DNA of 64,000 nucleotides from Anabaena sp. PCC 7108 (GTDB taxonomy: Bacteria; Cyanobacteriota; Cyanobacteriia; Cyanobacteriales; Nostocaceae), in contig NZ_KB235896.1 in NCBI RefSeq assembly GCF_000332135.1, forward strand, positions 682,001 through 746,000. The letters run 5' to 3'. The translations under genes were made by a program, and so were the position numbers. Positions within the stretch are counted from its first letter, which is position 1. Each line of letters starts with the position of its first letter. The notes under the pieces are model-generated. The model saw nothing but the letters and a program-made list of their open reading frames with translations, was not told the origin of the DNA and searched no databases. Below are positions 35,523-44,749 of the stretch, in pieces.

Positions 35523-36005
35523 GAGTTAATTAATAGGCAACATTCCTTAACTATTTTATCTGTGAGAGCGACTTTGAGGGGAAGAGGAAGAGGACGCGGG
35601 GAGGGGGAGACGCGGGGACGCGGGGACGGGGAGAAGAGGAAGAGGAAGAGGAGGGGAAGAAGGGGACGCGGGGAGAAGAAGGGGACGGGGAGATTGATTT
35701 TTAGCCAGGAATTACGCAAAATATATCTCAAAGCCTCTTTTCTCTGTGAACTCTGTGCCTCTGTGGTTCGTTTTTCCGGTGTTGCATAATTGCGGGATGA
35801 TTTGAGAATCGGCATCAATATATAATCACCGCGTCACCGCGTCACCCCCTCCCCGCGTCCTCTTCCCCGCGTCAGCCTCAATCATCCCCTTATTCAGCAA
35901 CGCCGTTTTTCTATGAGGTGTGCGTAAGTCATATTAGCTTTGATTTTGCGATCGCTACGCTCACCGAAGGTATTGCACTATTGATGTGAAAACTGTTGTA
36001 ATTGT
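35523..36005. other. Repeat-rich intergenic region upstream of tatC
   Basis: About 480 bases without a gene. Contents in order: a purine-rich tract (35576-35692), a dispersed repeat at 35741-35775 whose reverse complement recurs at 46187-46221, a GC-rich pyrimidine tract (about 35830-35875) and a small dispersed repeat at 35948-35976. The frames of 75-99 codons here are low-complexity and not genes. Confidence 0.6.
35576..35692. repeat. Polypurine tract with distant inverted partner
   Basis: Built mostly of GGGGACGC, GAGGAA and GGGAGA units, almost free of pyrimidines apart from the C of GACGCGGGG. Positions 35586-35607 (starting GGAAGAGGACGCGGGG) are the exact reverse complement of 35845-35866 over 22 bases. 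Such tracts can form unusual DNA structures; here it separates tatC from the lytic transglycosylase gene. Confidence 0.85.
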
Positions 36006-38195
36006 TTACTGAGTTGGTAATTTGGGGTGTGTGGCTGAGTATTTAGCAACCACAGCCGAAATTTCTGGGTTATATAGTCGGAGATAATTCCAGTAATTAC
36101 CAAAAACTTGCCTAACGTAATTTCTGGTTTCATCAAAAGGAATTTCTTCTACAAACTCATCTGGATCTTCTTTGGATATAGTTCGCAACCATTTGGCAAC
36201 GTTACCTGGACCAGCATTATAACTAGCGATCGCTAACATGGAATTATTTCCATATTGCTGATGAGTGTGATCTAAATACCAAGTACCCAGCATAATGTTA
36301 TCGTTCGGGTTTTCCAAATTAATGGTTTTCATATCAACATTAATTTGCGGGGCTATCCATGCTGCTGTACTGGGCATTACCTGCATTAAACCCGTTGCAC
36401 CGACTATAGATTTAATTTTTGGCTGAAACCGCGACTCCTGACGCATCAGGGCTGTAACTAGCAGAGGATTCAGTTTACGTGTAGTTGACCATTTTTCAAT
36501 TTCTTGGAGATAGGGAAAAGGATAACGAGCTTGCCAATAAATGATTTGTTGACTTAAAGCTGCATATTCGGCTTTTTCTGCGGGTATTTCCCGATCTTCC
36601 AATTTAGAAATCTTATCAATCCCGATGAGATTTTCGCCCTTGGCCAACAGCATCAACCCTTCGGTAAAGTCTTCGGCTACAGTAGGCTTATCTTTGTTCT
36701 GAAATTCTGTCTTCCACTGAAACCAAGCATCACGATCTTGACCTAATAAGTATAATTCCTTAAAAGTGTCAGAACCCGCTGTTGGTACAGGACGCTGATG
36801 TGGGACAACTTCCGGGTTCATCAGTCGCAGGTTATTAAAATTACCTACATCTAACCCCAAAATGCTTGCAGAGCGCCATGCGTAATAAGATTGGGGAAAT
36901 TGGCTAAGTACATACTCATAAGCAGTACGAGCTTCCTGCTGTTTTCCTAGTGTAGTTGCCCATTTACCTACCCAAAAACTGGCTCTAGGAGCTAAAATGC
37001 TGTTAGGATTATTAGCAGCTATTGGTTGCGCCCATTGCCATGCACCTACATAATCTTGGGCTTTGGCTTTATTTAGGGCTGTTTTCCAGCGATATTCTGC
37101 CGCTTCATTAGAACTGCTATACTTACCTAAAAGTAATTTCCAAGTCGTATTAGCTGACTGGTTATCGTTGAGAGTTTCCAGTAATTTAGCTTTTTGTACG
37201 AGTGCTTTCGGTGCTTGTTGAGGAAATTTATTAATTATTTGGTCAAGATAAGGGATTGCGGCTTTTCCTGGGGCAATTTCTGCTAATCTCAACAGGGCTG
37301 TTCCTGTTTCTTCAGCGGTGGGGAATTGTTGCACCTGTTGTTTATAGAGAGGAACTGCTTTGTCTCGCTCTTTGTTTAACTGTAACCCTCTAGCGGTGCG
37401 GTAGAGACTGCGGGCTGTTTTGGGTGCTTTAGTATAAGCATTAGCCGCTTTGGTAAATTGATTATTGTCCCAATAAACTGAACCAATGAGTTCCCAATTT
37501 GCGGGTGTGAGTTGAGGCTGTTTCACTAATTGATCTAATATACCGACAATGCCCGGTTCATTGGCAGCGTATTTAGCTAAAATTAGTTGTAATTTGGGTT
37601 GATTGGGATTATCTTTTAAGCGTTTGCGGATAATTTCCCAGGTGAGGGGATGAGAAGGAAATTGTGCGATCGCTTGATCATGTAGTTTTGGTTGCCCAAT
37701 CAAGTATATCGCCTTAACTGCGGCTGCTTCTTGGGGATAATCTTTTAGGACTTTTTGCCGCAAATCTGAAGCTTTACCCTTTTCACCCAGCATATCCTCT
37801 GCCTGAGCCTGTTTGAGCAGAATGTATGGTGCTAAAACCGGATAATCTTTTTCTAGTCCTTGTAGTAAAGCTAGTGCTTTTTCTCCTTGGTTGGTTTCCA
37901 GGTAATCGCTGGCCAAGAGATAACTAGCTCTTTTTTGATCTGGCGATTCGCTGCTTTGAGCAATTTCACTTAGTTTGGCGGCGCGTTCTGGTAAAGATTG
38001 AGATATTAAACTAAAGACAACAGACTTTGATTTATTCGTCTCAGATAATTGCTCAGGTTTACTCTGACTTACGTTTAACCATTTACTCAGGGTTTTCCCA
38101 GCTTGTGGGGCTGACACCATACCGCCGACTAAAAAGGCACATAGTCCTGCGCCAGCAATCAGATAAATTTGCTTGTTTTGTAGTTTCTTCAGCAT
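36006..38195 (-). CDS. Soluble lytic murein transglycosylase with TPR-like superhelix
   Basis: 729 residues from the ATG at 38193-38195; the frame opens at a GTG at 38261 (751 residues) and neither start has a clear ribosome site. The N-terminal anchor is KQIYLIAGAGLCAFLVGGMV. Residues about 60-540 are TPR-like helical repeats (for example ANAYTKAPKTARSLYRTARGLQ, EARTAYEYVLSQFPQSYYAW). The C-terminal SLT domain has the catalytic Glu in ALMRQESRFQP (Glu587), GATGLMQVMPSTA and IASYNAGPGNVAKW. It cleaves peptidoglycan glycan strands in the periplasm. Length is close to other Slt70-type enzymes. Confidence 0.93.
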   Translation of the reverse strand: MLKKLQNKQIYLIAGAGLCAFLVGGMVSAPQAGKTLSKWLNVSQSKPEQLSETNKSKSVVFSLISQSLPERAAKLSEIAQSSESPDQKRASYLLASDYLETNQGEKALALLQGLEKDYPVLAPYILLKQAQAEDMLGEKGKASDLRQKVLKDYPQEAAAVKAIYLIGQPKLHDQAIAQFPSHPLTWEIIRKRLKDNPNQPKLQLILAKYAANEPGIVGILDQLVKQPQLTPANWELIGSVYWDNNQFTKAANAYTKAPKTARSLYRTARGLQLNKERDKAVPLYKQQVQQFPTAEETGTALLRLAEIAPGKAAIPYLDQIINKFPQQAPKALVQKAKLLETLNDNQSANTTWKLLLGKYSSSNEAAEYRWKTALNKAKAQDYVGAWQWAQPIAANNPNSILAPRASFWVGKWATTLGKQQEARTAYEYVLSQFPQSYYAWRSASILGLDVGNFNNLRLMNPEVVPHQRPVPTAGSDTFKELYLLGQDRDAWFQWKTEFQNKDKPTVAEDFTEGLMLLAKGENLIGIDKISKLEDREIPAEKAEYAALSQQIIYWQARYPFPYLQEIEKWSTTRKLNPLLVTALMRQESRFQPKIKSIVGATGLMQVMPSTAAWIAPQINVDMKTINLENPNDNIMLGTWYLDHTHQQYGNNSMLAIASYNAGPGNVAKWLRTISKEDPDEFVEEIPFDETRNYVRQVFGNYWNYLRLYNPEISAVVAKYSATHPKLPTQ

Positions 38196-38331
38196 GGATA
38201 CCCGCTGTGGATGTAGCGTCTTCAGGAGAAAGTTTTGATCAATTTCTTGCAACTTTAACACTACTAGCGGGAAATGTTATCACTTTTGAGTCGCAAATTC
38301 AGAATTTGGGGAAAAAATCAAAAGCTTATTC

Positions 38332-38455
38332 AGGACTTACGCAACTGGCACATTGGTAGGGTGCGTCAGATATCAACAATCTGTTTATTTGCTGGATTTA
38401 TGCAGTAGTAAAGCACCCTACAACAGATTTTTAGTGTGACACTTGCGTAAGTCCT
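38332..38455. mobile_element. MITE-like element, copy D
   Basis: 124 bp with intact AGGACTTACGCAA and TTGCGTAAGTCCT ends, inserted between the lytic transglycosylase and hydroxylase genes. It contains CTGGCACATTGGTAGGGTGC on the left and AGCACCCTACAACAGATTTT on the right. The order is inverted relative to copy A. Confidence 0.9.
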
Positions 38456-38506
38456 ATTATTGTTTAGGTTTTGGTATGGAAATGAAATCATACTTTACCA
38501 GTTTAG

Positions 38507-39766
38507 TTATCGTTTTGCTAATTCTGGAGTTTTCCCCTTTAACCCAATCATCAATTTGAGTGCAAATACTTTTAACATTGGTACTCGCTGCATCAACCAT
38601 AAACCCAAACGCCGAATGATTACCACTGGTAGGAAGTTATTAGAAAATACTCGATCTAATAAATCTGTAAAACCTAAAATTGTGAGGTTTTCTTTTTTTC
38701 TCCAGCGCTCATATTTTTTGAGAATTTGGATATTACCAATATCTTCACCGACTTGGTGCGCTGTTTGGATAACTTCTGCTAAAGCTGCTGCGTCACGAAT
38801 ACCTAAATTTAAACCTTGTCCACCGACAGGATGACAGTTGTGTGCTGCATCTCCAACTAAAGCCAGACGGGGGAGGACATAGCGATCGCTCTGCATCAAC
38901 TGTACCTGAAAAATAAAGCGATCGCCCAATAATTCCAATTTACCCATCTGCTCACCATAGCGTTTGGTGAGTTCAGCCAAAAATTCTTGATCATTTAAAG
39001 CACATAAAGCTTTGGCTTCTTCATGAGGTGCCGTCCACACAATACGGCAACGGTTCCCGGGTAAGGGTAAAATTGCAAAGGGACCACTAGCCCAAAACTT
39101 CTCATAAGCTGTATGATTATGGCATTTTTCTGGCTTGACAAAAGCCACAATACATGATTGCCAATATTTCCAGCCTTTAGTTTTAATTCCCGCAGCTTGA
39201 CGAATTGGCGACTTTGAACCATCTGCTGCCACTAGCAACTTACTACGAATTGTCCGATTTTCACCATCAACTTTAATATTAACTGTAACTATATCTTTGT
39301 CATTTTGCGTATTTATCACTTCCGCTGGACAGAGATAAGTTACATTCGGACAATTCTGTACAAATTCCTGTAAAGGTTGTAACAGTGTATAATGTTCAGC
39401 TACATAACCTAATTCTGAAGTCCCTAAATCAGAAGTTTGGAATTTCACCACATCGGCATAGTCAGCATCAGATAGCCGCACTTTGTTATATTTAGCGACA
39501 TTGGGGAGGATTTTGTCCCAAATACCAATTCCTTGGAAAATCCGGGCTGAAAGCATATGTACGGCGTAAGCTTGGCCTTTAGCGACTGCGGCTGATGTCA
39601 CCTTAGCTTCAATTAGTAGCACACTTAAGCCAGAGTCTTTTAAAGCAGCAGCCAGGGTTAAGCCAACAATTCCACCACCAACAATTACCAAATCATAATC
39701 ATATTGCTGTTGGTGTGTGGGTGTTTGGGGAGGAGGAAGGGTTTGAGTAAGCTGAGTCAGGGACAT
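38507..39766 (-). CDS. UbiH/COQ6-family FAD-dependent hydroxylase
   Basis: 419 residues. The FAD-binding N-terminus is DYDLVIVGGGIVGLTLAAALKDSG. A mid-protein DG motif (LLVAADGSKSPIRQAAG) and the C-terminal RLALVGDAAHNCHPVGGQGLNLGIRDAAAL complete the aromatic-ring hydroxylase signature. In proteobacteria these enzymes hydroxylate ubiquinone precursors; in cyanobacteria a plastoquinone-related or other aromatic substrate is possible but unproven. It stands alone, 51 bp from a MITE copy at its 3' side. Confidence 0.88.
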   Translation of the reverse strand: MSLTQLTQTLPPPQTPTHQQQYDYDLVIVGGGIVGLTLAAALKDSGLSVLLIEAKVTSAAVAKGQAYAVHMLSARIFQGIGIWDKILPNVAKYNKVRLSDADYADVVKFQTSDLGTSELGYVAEHYTLLQPLQEFVQNCPNVTYLCPAEVINTQNDKDIVTVNIKVDGENRTIRSKLLVAADGSKSPIRQAAGIKTKGWKYWQSCIVAFVKPEKCHNHTAYEKFWASGPFAILPLPGNRCRIVWTAPHEEAKALCALNDQEFLAELTKRYGEQMGKLELLGDRFIFQVQLMQSDRYVLPRLALVGDAAHNCHPVGGQGLNLGIRDAAALAEVIQTAHQVGEDIGNIQILKKYERWRKKENLTILGFTDLLDRVFSNNFLPVVIIRRLGLWLMQRVPMLKVFALKLMIGLKGKTPELAKR

Positions 39767-39833
39767 TGTTAAGAGAGATTACAGCGTTTTACTTATTATT
39801 TTTACGCAACTCCCCGAAGACAGCAAGTTAAAA

Positions 39834-39875
39834 TAATTCGTAATTCGTAATTCGTAATTCGTAATTTGTAATTCG
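39834..39875. repeat. Heptamer array (TAATTCG)6
   Basis: Six contiguous 7-bp units, five TAATTCG and one TAATTTG, in the spacer between the hydroxylase gene start and yebC. The same heptamer in the other orientation occurs near 430 and 12500. Confidence 0.95.
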
Positions 39876-39983
39876 TAATAGGGCCTCCAGTCAGCTAGGG
39901 ATACGTAATTTGTAATTAACTCGGATTTTATATGTTTCCCGTTAAGAGTTTCTTAACTAGCAACTTACGTTAATCATTAGCTA

Positions 39984-40763
39984 CTAAACCATAGTAGCCA
40001 TGAGATTATCAGCCATGTCAAAATTGGCTGTCACATTTTGGACATCATCTAATCCTTCTAGAGTATCAATCAATTTGAAGAGCGATCGCGCCTGTTCAGA
40101 ATCTGTAACTTCCACCTGGTTACCAGGAATCCAACGCAATTCAATATCTGTGACTTGAAAACCTTTTGCTTTGAGTGTTTGACTGAGAGTTTCTAAATTT
40201 GCTACCTCAGTAAATACTTCAGCGGTTTGATCTTCCGTCATTTCATAGGACTCAGCATTACCTTCTAAAGACGCTTCTAAAAGCTGTTCTTCATCAACCA
40301 CACCCTCAACTACACAAATGCCTTTTTGAGTAAACATCCAACTAACGCAACCTGTTTCCCCTAAATTACCGCCATTTTTACTAAAAGCTACACGCAAATC
40401 TGCGGCTGTACGATTGCGGTTATCTGTGAGGGCTTCAATTAAAATTGCTACACCACCAGCGCCATAACCTTCATAGCGAATTTCTTCTAAACTGGAGTTA
40501 TCACCGCCAAAAGTACCTGCACCTTTAGCGTTCGCGCCTCGCGTGCCGCAGGCAATCGCTCTTTCAATATTATCATTAGGAATCCCCGCCGCCTTCGCCT
40601 TATCAATCGCCGTCCGCAGTTGAAAATTACCAGCAGGATCTGGTACACCATTTCTAGCAGCAACAATTATCGCCCGTGACAGTTGAGTGAAGATATTGCC
40701 TCTTTTAGCATCTACTACCGCCTTCTGACGTTTAATATTTGCCCATTTACTATGTCCTGCCAT
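39984..40763 (-). CDS. yebC: YebC/PmpR-family protein
   Basis: 259 residues. It starts MAGHSKWANIKRQKAVVDAKRG and has IPNDNIERAI, EEIRYEGYGAGGVAILIEALTDNRNRTA and NLGETGCVSWMF, all diagnostic. YebC proteins are described as transcription regulators and more recently as factors that help ribosomes through proline stretches. Oddity: residues 72-79 (CGTRGANA) interrupt the conserved IERAIAKGAG segment and are encoded by a 24-bp GC-rich repeat; removing them restores the family consensus as I remember it. Confidence 0.95.
   Translation of the reverse strand: MAGHSKWANIKRQKAVVDAKRGNIFTQLSRAIIVAARNGVPDPAGNFQLRTAIDKAKAAGIPNDNIERAIACGTRGANAKGAGTFGGDNSSLEEIRYEGYGAGGVAILIEALTDNRNRTAADLRVAFSKNGGNLGETGCVSWMFTQKGICVVEGVVDEEQLLEASLEGNAESYEMTEDQTAEVFTEVANLETLSQTLKAKGFQVTDIELRWIPGNQVEVTDSEQARSLFKLIDTLEGLDDVQNVTANFDMADNLMATMV
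40527..40550. repeat. 24-bp small dispersed repeat inside yebC
   Basis: Plus-strand sequence begins AGCGTTCGCGCCTCGCGTGC. It is exactly 24 bp, so the frame is kept, and adds eight residues to YebC. Base composition and sequence resemble the intergenic repeats at 5755, 6486 and 35948. Elements of this size and habit are known as SDRs in Nostoc genomes. Confidence 0.75.
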
Positions 40764-40852
40764 AATCTGAAATTAATGATTAACACCGTCTTCCAAAATA
40801 GAATATACAGCAGATTTCAGGTATAAGCTTAACCTTGTGTAGCCCCAGACTT

Positions 40853-41455
40853 TCACTTTCTTAAAACCAATTGAAAGGAATTCAGATATCCGGTGATGGT
40901 TTTAGCTAAAGTCGGACGCTGTTTTTTAGAAACTATGGCCATGACTTGATATAATCGCCCTTCAGCAACATACATTCTATTTGTAGTTACCTTACCAGCC
41001 GAATCTACATATTGAATTTCTTTACCAGGATGACCGTTTGAACTGCGAATATTGCGTTCACTAATCAAATTACTTTGTGTAGCTTTTAAAGAATTATCCT
41101 GGGCTTGATTCAATATTTTTTGTGGGTTTGTCATCTTAGCATAACTATATGGAAACTCATTGTAAGTTACTAAATATGCAACTTCCTGTTCCGGTGGTTG
41201 GGCTACAAATATTTCTAATTTTATTTCTCCCATGTAGGTTTTTTGAACTTGAGTTTTCTTTTTTGGTCTTCCTGGCATTAAAACCTGAAAACTTTTATCT
41301 GGGGGAGTGAATACCTTCCACTTTGGCTGTACTACTTTAGGAACAGCTGGTTTACTAGGAGAAGTGGTAGGTTTGGATTGACGCATCTCAGCTGAGACGA
41401 ACCCACTATATACAAATGTGGCAGCGATAAAAGGTAGTAAAACTTTGATAATCAT
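40853..41455 (-). CDS. Exported protein of unknown function
   Basis: 200 residues. A signal peptide (MIIKVLLPFIAATFVYSGFVSAE) precedes a Pro/Lys/Ser-rich linker and a domain starting WKVFTPPDKSFQVLMPGRPKK. The pattern Phe-x-Val-x-Met-Pro-Gly-x-Pro, a mid-domain EVAYLVTYNEFP and a late NRMYVAEGRLYQVMAIV recur in uncharacterised secreted proteins, distantly like PsbP-type folds. The function is not known. It lies between yebC and glk on the same strand. Confidence 0.6.
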   Translation of the reverse strand: MIIKVLLPFIAATFVYSGFVSAEMRQSKPTTSPSKPAVPKVVQPKWKVFTPPDKSFQVLMPGRPKKKTQVQKTYMGEIKLEIFVAQPPEQEVAYLVTYNEFPYSYAKMTNPQKILNQAQDNSLKATQSNLISERNIRSSNGHPGKEIQYVDSAGKVTTNRMYVAEGRLYQVMAIVSKKQRPTLAKTITGYLNSFQLVLRK

Positions 41456-41497
41456 ATTTATAGCATTTGCAAATGCAGATTTGATTGTTCCTGCTAT

Positions 41498-42520
41498 TTA
41501 TAACCTAGCTGCACATACAGCAGCACCAATTAATCCTACTTGTTGATTAAGAATTATATGCACCGGTATTTCTTCGAGTAGAGAACGCATTCTACCTTTT
41601 TGGGTGAAAGCTAACATAAAACTCCCATTTTGCATCAAAGGCAAAATTTTGGGGGCGATACCACCAGCAATGTACAATCCACCGTAGGGTAAGAGTTTTA
41701 AGGCCAGATTACCGGCTTCTGCACCGTAGGCTTCTAGGAAAATTTGTATAGTTTGTTCAGAAAGGCGATCGCTTTTAACTAAGGCTACACTACCAATCGC
41801 TGCACCTGGATCAACGGTTTTTTCGGCTTGTCCGGCTTCCTGTTCCCAATTTCTGACAATTTGGGCAATCTCTGGATTTTCGGAGTCTATTTGACGATCT
41901 CTTAAAAATTGGTAAATGGAAGTAATACCCAAACCGGAAACTACTCTTTCTACAGAAGCACGTTGAATATCATGTTTATCCAACAGGTATTTTAGCAATT
42001 GAAACTCTAACTCATTCCGAGGGGCAAAATCTGCGTGTCCACCTTCTGAGGGAAAAACTTGATAATGGTTTCCCTGTTTGATTAAAAACCCTTGTCCTAA
42101 ACCAGTCCCTGCACCAATCACCGCCATAGGTGCTTCTGGTTGATGTTTCCCAACTTGCAATGTGAGTAAATCTTGTTTGGTTAAGCCAAAAATGCCATAA
42201 CCAACGGCAGCGAAGTCATTGATTAAGGAAATCGTCAGAATACCTAATTGTTGGGCTAAACGTTTTGTATCTAAAAACCAGGCTAGGTTGGTTAGTTTAG
42301 CAGTATTGTTGACCACAGGTCCTGCGATCGCAAAACAAGCTTTTTCTGGTGTTGAGGTATTGGCTGCGGTTAAAAATTTCTCTACTATTGGCACTAAATC
42401 GGGAAAATCCCCACTGCGGTAACTTTCCTCCTGTAAGGTTTTTAATCCTACATCTGAAGATTCCACCAGTCGCAAAATTGTTTTTGTCCCGCCTATATCT
42501 CCTGCTAGTAGTAATGTCAT
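41498..42520 (-). CDS. glk: Glucokinase
   Basis: 340 residues. The N-terminal phosphate-binding loop is LLLAGDIGGTKTILRLVESS. The glucose-site segment CFAIAGPVVNNTAKLTNLAW, the catalytic region SLINDFAAVGYGI and VIGAGTGLGQGFLI match bacterial Glk. The C-terminus has LYIAGGIAPKILPLM. It phosphorylates glucose for glycolysis or the oxidative pentose phosphate route. The next gene on the strand, a phosphatase, is 86 bp upstream, so co-transcription is possible. Confidence 0.93.
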   Translation of the reverse strand: MTLLLAGDIGGTKTILRLVESSDVGLKTLQEESYRSGDFPDLVPIVEKFLTAANTSTPEKACFAIAGPVVNNTAKLTNLAWFLDTKRLAQQLGILTISLINDFAAVGYGIFGLTKQDLLTLQVGKHQPEAPMAVIGAGTGLGQGFLIKQGNHYQVFPSEGGHADFAPRNELEFQLLKYLLDKHDIQRASVERVVSGLGITSIYQFLRDRQIDSENPEIAQIVRNWEQEAGQAEKTVDPGAAIGSVALVKSDRLSEQTIQIFLEAYGAEAGNLALKLLPYGGLYIAGGIAPKILPLMQNGSFMLAFTQKGRMRSLLEEIPVHIILNQQVGLIGAAVCAARL

Positions 42521-42606
42521 AAAATTTATTAGTTAGTTAGCTAGTTACTTTTGCTTAGTTAGGTTGCCATTAACTTAAATAAGTTAAAAATCCCTAATGT
42601 AGAGAC

Positions 42607-43254
42607 TTACACAAATCTTACTACTTCCTCTATTGTGGTCAGATGGGAAGTATCTCCTTTGAGTTCTAGCAACCATTCTGATTCTTGACGTACCACTTTT
42701 ACTAAAGAACATAAAGTAGCTTTAACTTCAGTTTTGGCAATTTCCCCGACTAAACCCATCGCTGCACCCAACACAGAAGCGCCATGTGCTACCAAAAGAA
42801 TATCAGATGGCCAGAACTCTGTCGCTAGACATCTTGCTGTTTGTGCAGAACGTTGTCTGACTTTTTCATGGGTTTCGGGATATTGGGCTGCAACACGGGA
42901 TGTGTAACTAATATCTATTCTGGGAAATAATGCCGCTAAAGCTTGGGTTGAGAGTCTTTCTGGTGCTTCTGTCATCCATTCTGGATTTAACCACTCACTC
43001 AAGCCTGTTTCTAGTTTAATTGGTAAATCTAATGCTTCTGCAACTGCGTTCGCTGTTTGCACTGTTCGCAAAAAGGGAGATGCAAAAATATGCTTGATTT
43101 TTTCGCCTTTGAGTCGTTTTCCTAATTGTTGCGCCTGGATCATGCCATCATCTGATAATGGTGGATCATAGCGTTTTTCGGCTGTGAGAAACCAATCAGG
43201 GTTAACAAAATCAAGGCGGTTGGCGTGTCTGGCAATCCAGATGATTTGACTCAT
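42607..43254 (-). CDS. Histidine phosphatase superfamily protein
   Basis: 215 residues from the ATG at 43252-43254 (MSQIIWIARHANRLDF); the open frame begins 11 codons earlier at a TTG. The catalytic RHAN replaces the classic RHG(E/Q), with the phospho-His in WIARHANRL. FASPFLRTVQTANAVAEAL and the second His in ILLVAHGASVLGAAMGL are as in phosphoglycerate-mutase-like phosphatases. Substrate not predictable. It lies between RNase T2 and glk genes on the same strand. Confidence 0.85.
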   Translation of the reverse strand: MSQIIWIARHANRLDFVNPDWFLTAEKRYDPPLSDDGMIQAQQLGKRLKGEKIKHIFASPFLRTVQTANAVAEALDLPIKLETGLSEWLNPEWMTEAPERLSTQALAALFPRIDISYTSRVAAQYPETHEKVRQRSAQTARCLATEFWPSDILLVAHGASVLGAAMGLVGEIAKTEVKATLCSLVKVVRQESEWLLELKGDTSHLTTIEEVVRFV

Positions 43255-43356
43255 GGGAGAAAAGCCTATGGGTATAAATGGGTGCAATTTTAATATAGGA
43301 TATTATTGTAATATTTCGTAACAGCTTCAGTGATTTTTTATCTCAAATAAAATAAA

Positions 43357-44031
43357 CTACCTCACATTTCTCACTAAAAAATTGTCCTGACCACAGCTTT
43401 TTTGAGAACGTTTTAAAATTTCCGCACTACAAATACCTGCTTTACCATCTTTAGAATAGCAAAAGAAAACTTCTTGTAAAAACCTACCTGAATCAGAACA
43501 ATAAGGTGCTATCCCATTAGCAGTAAATTGTTTATTAGAACCTATAAAAGCACTTTTCAAGTCTTGAACAGTAGTGCGAAATGGTTTAGCAGGACGATTA
43601 TAAGCTGGGGGAATCACCAGAGAATATTTTAACTGTTTGCTTAATGTTAAATATTCGAGAGGTTTTTTACCTGAGCAAGTTCCATGTTTTTGCCATTCAT
43701 GATTATAAAGTTTCTCACTGGGAAATAAACCTCTAAACTTTTGCTGGACTAATTGCGGTAATTTTTCAGTTGTACAATTAGCCGGATAACCTTTTTGATA
43801 TTGTGGCCAAAGACCATGTAAGACAAAACCATATTTTCTTCCTGGACTGCACTGCTGAGGATCACGATTACCATTTCTCGCGCAATGATCAGGCGACCAG
43901 GATAATGTTAAAACATAAAAATCAAATTTACCTGGAGTACCCCTATTTTGGGCTACTGCACTATTTGGGATAGCTAGGGTAGTTATTAATAAAGATGATG
44001 CAATGACTACGTGTTTTATTTGCATATTCAT
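43357..44031 (-). CDS. Secreted RNase T2
   Basis: 224 residues from the ATG at 44029-44031; the frame extends two codons to a TTG. Signal peptide ending near AVAQN. The two catalytic segments are intact: CAS1 FVLHGLWPQ and CAS2 NHEWQKHGTC, with two catalytic His and the Glu/Lys pair. Cys residues suit the usual disulfides. RNase T2 cleaves RNA without metal through 2',3'-cyclic phosphates in periplasm or medium. It is divergent from the TRAP permease genes. Confidence 0.92.
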   Translation of the reverse strand: MNMQIKHVVIASSLLITTLAIPNSAVAQNRGTPGKFDFYVLTLSWSPDHCARNGNRDPQQCSPGRKYGFVLHGLWPQYQKGYPANCTTEKLPQLVQQKFRGLFPSEKLYNHEWQKHGTCSGKKPLEYLTLSKQLKYSLVIPPAYNRPAKPFRTTVQDLKSAFIGSNKQFTANGIAPYCSDSGRFLQEVFFCYSKDGKAGICSAEILKRSQKSCGQDNFLVRNVR

Positions 44032-44106
44032 AACCAATTACTCTGATGCTAAAAGTCTTCAAAATTACCATACCGTATTTGTGCAATAAAAAAAAGACTA
44101 ACACAC

Positions 44107-44139
44107 AGATCCCCGATTTCTTTGAGAAGTCGGGGATCT
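44107..44139. promoter_or_regulatory. AGATCCCCGA hairpin in the leader of the TRAP permease genes
   Basis: AGATCCCCGATTTCTT and a near-complementary GAGAAGTCGGGGATCT form a stem of about 14-15 bp. It lies 55 bp before the dctQ start and 75 bp before the divergent RNase T2 start, so it cannot be the terminator of either. A near-identical palindrome is at 51710-51742. It could be a leader structure or simply a dispersed repeat. Confidence 0.55.
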
Positions 44140-44194
44140 AAATCCCTTGACAATGTAAACTACATTTACAGAAACTCAGGAGAGAAGAAAAGCA

Positions 44195-44749
44195 TTGGAC
44201 AAGTTATTAAAAATCTCAAATTTTATTGATACCTGCACTGAACGCATTGGCCGCTGGACGAGTTGGTTAGTCCTGGTGATGGTGATCCTTGGTGTATGGA
44301 ATGTTTTAGGTAGATACATTGGGCGAATTATTGGCAGCAATCTCACATCTAACGCCTATATAGAAGCACAATGGTATATTTTTGACTTAGTTTTTCTCTT
44401 AGGTGCGGCTTACACCCTCAAGCATAACGAACACGTGCGGGTGGATATTTTTTACAGTAACTTATCTGGGAAAAAGAAAGCGATCGCAGACTTATTTGGA
44501 ACAGTATTTTTTCTGATTCCTTTCTGCATTATGGTGATTATTTTTTCCTGGGATACTATTATTGCTTCTTGGCAAATTTGGGAAACATCACCAGATCCGG
44601 GAGGTTTACCCCGCTACCCCATTAAAGCCATGATTATTGTCGCCTTTGTGATGCTAATTTTTCAAGGCATTTCGGAAGTGATTAAAAACGTCGCCATACT
44701 CCAAAACAGAATAGCACCCCAGGAGGAAAATCATGACGCTGGATTATGA
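44195..44749 (+). CDS. TRAP transporter small permease (DctQ-like)
   Basis: 184 residues. Start is TTG at 44195 with an AGGAGAG ribosome site about a dozen bases upstream; no ATG fits. Four hydrophobic helices are visible, including WLVLVMVILGVWNVLGRYIG and AIADLFGTVFFLIPFCIMVIIF. The motif TLKHNEHVRVDIFY is characteristic of DctQ subunits. It partners the large permease, whose start lies inside its 3' end (17-bp overlap). The complex imports an organic acid using a sodium gradient and a periplasmic binding protein. Confidence 0.9.
   Translation: MDKLLKISNFIDTCTERIGRWTSWLVLVMVILGVWNVLGRYIGRIIGSNLTSNAYIEAQWYIFDLVFLLGAAYTLKHNEHVRVDIFYSNLSGKKKAIADLFGTVFFLIPFCIMVIIFSWDTIIASWQIWETSPDPGGLPRYPIKAMIIVAFVMLIFQGISEVIKNVAILQNRIAPQEENHDAGL

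Noticed and set aside
35519-35818. Low-complexity frames of 75-99 codons in the purine tract
   Set aside because: Products are Arg/Gly or Pro/Ser runs that come from the repeat itself.
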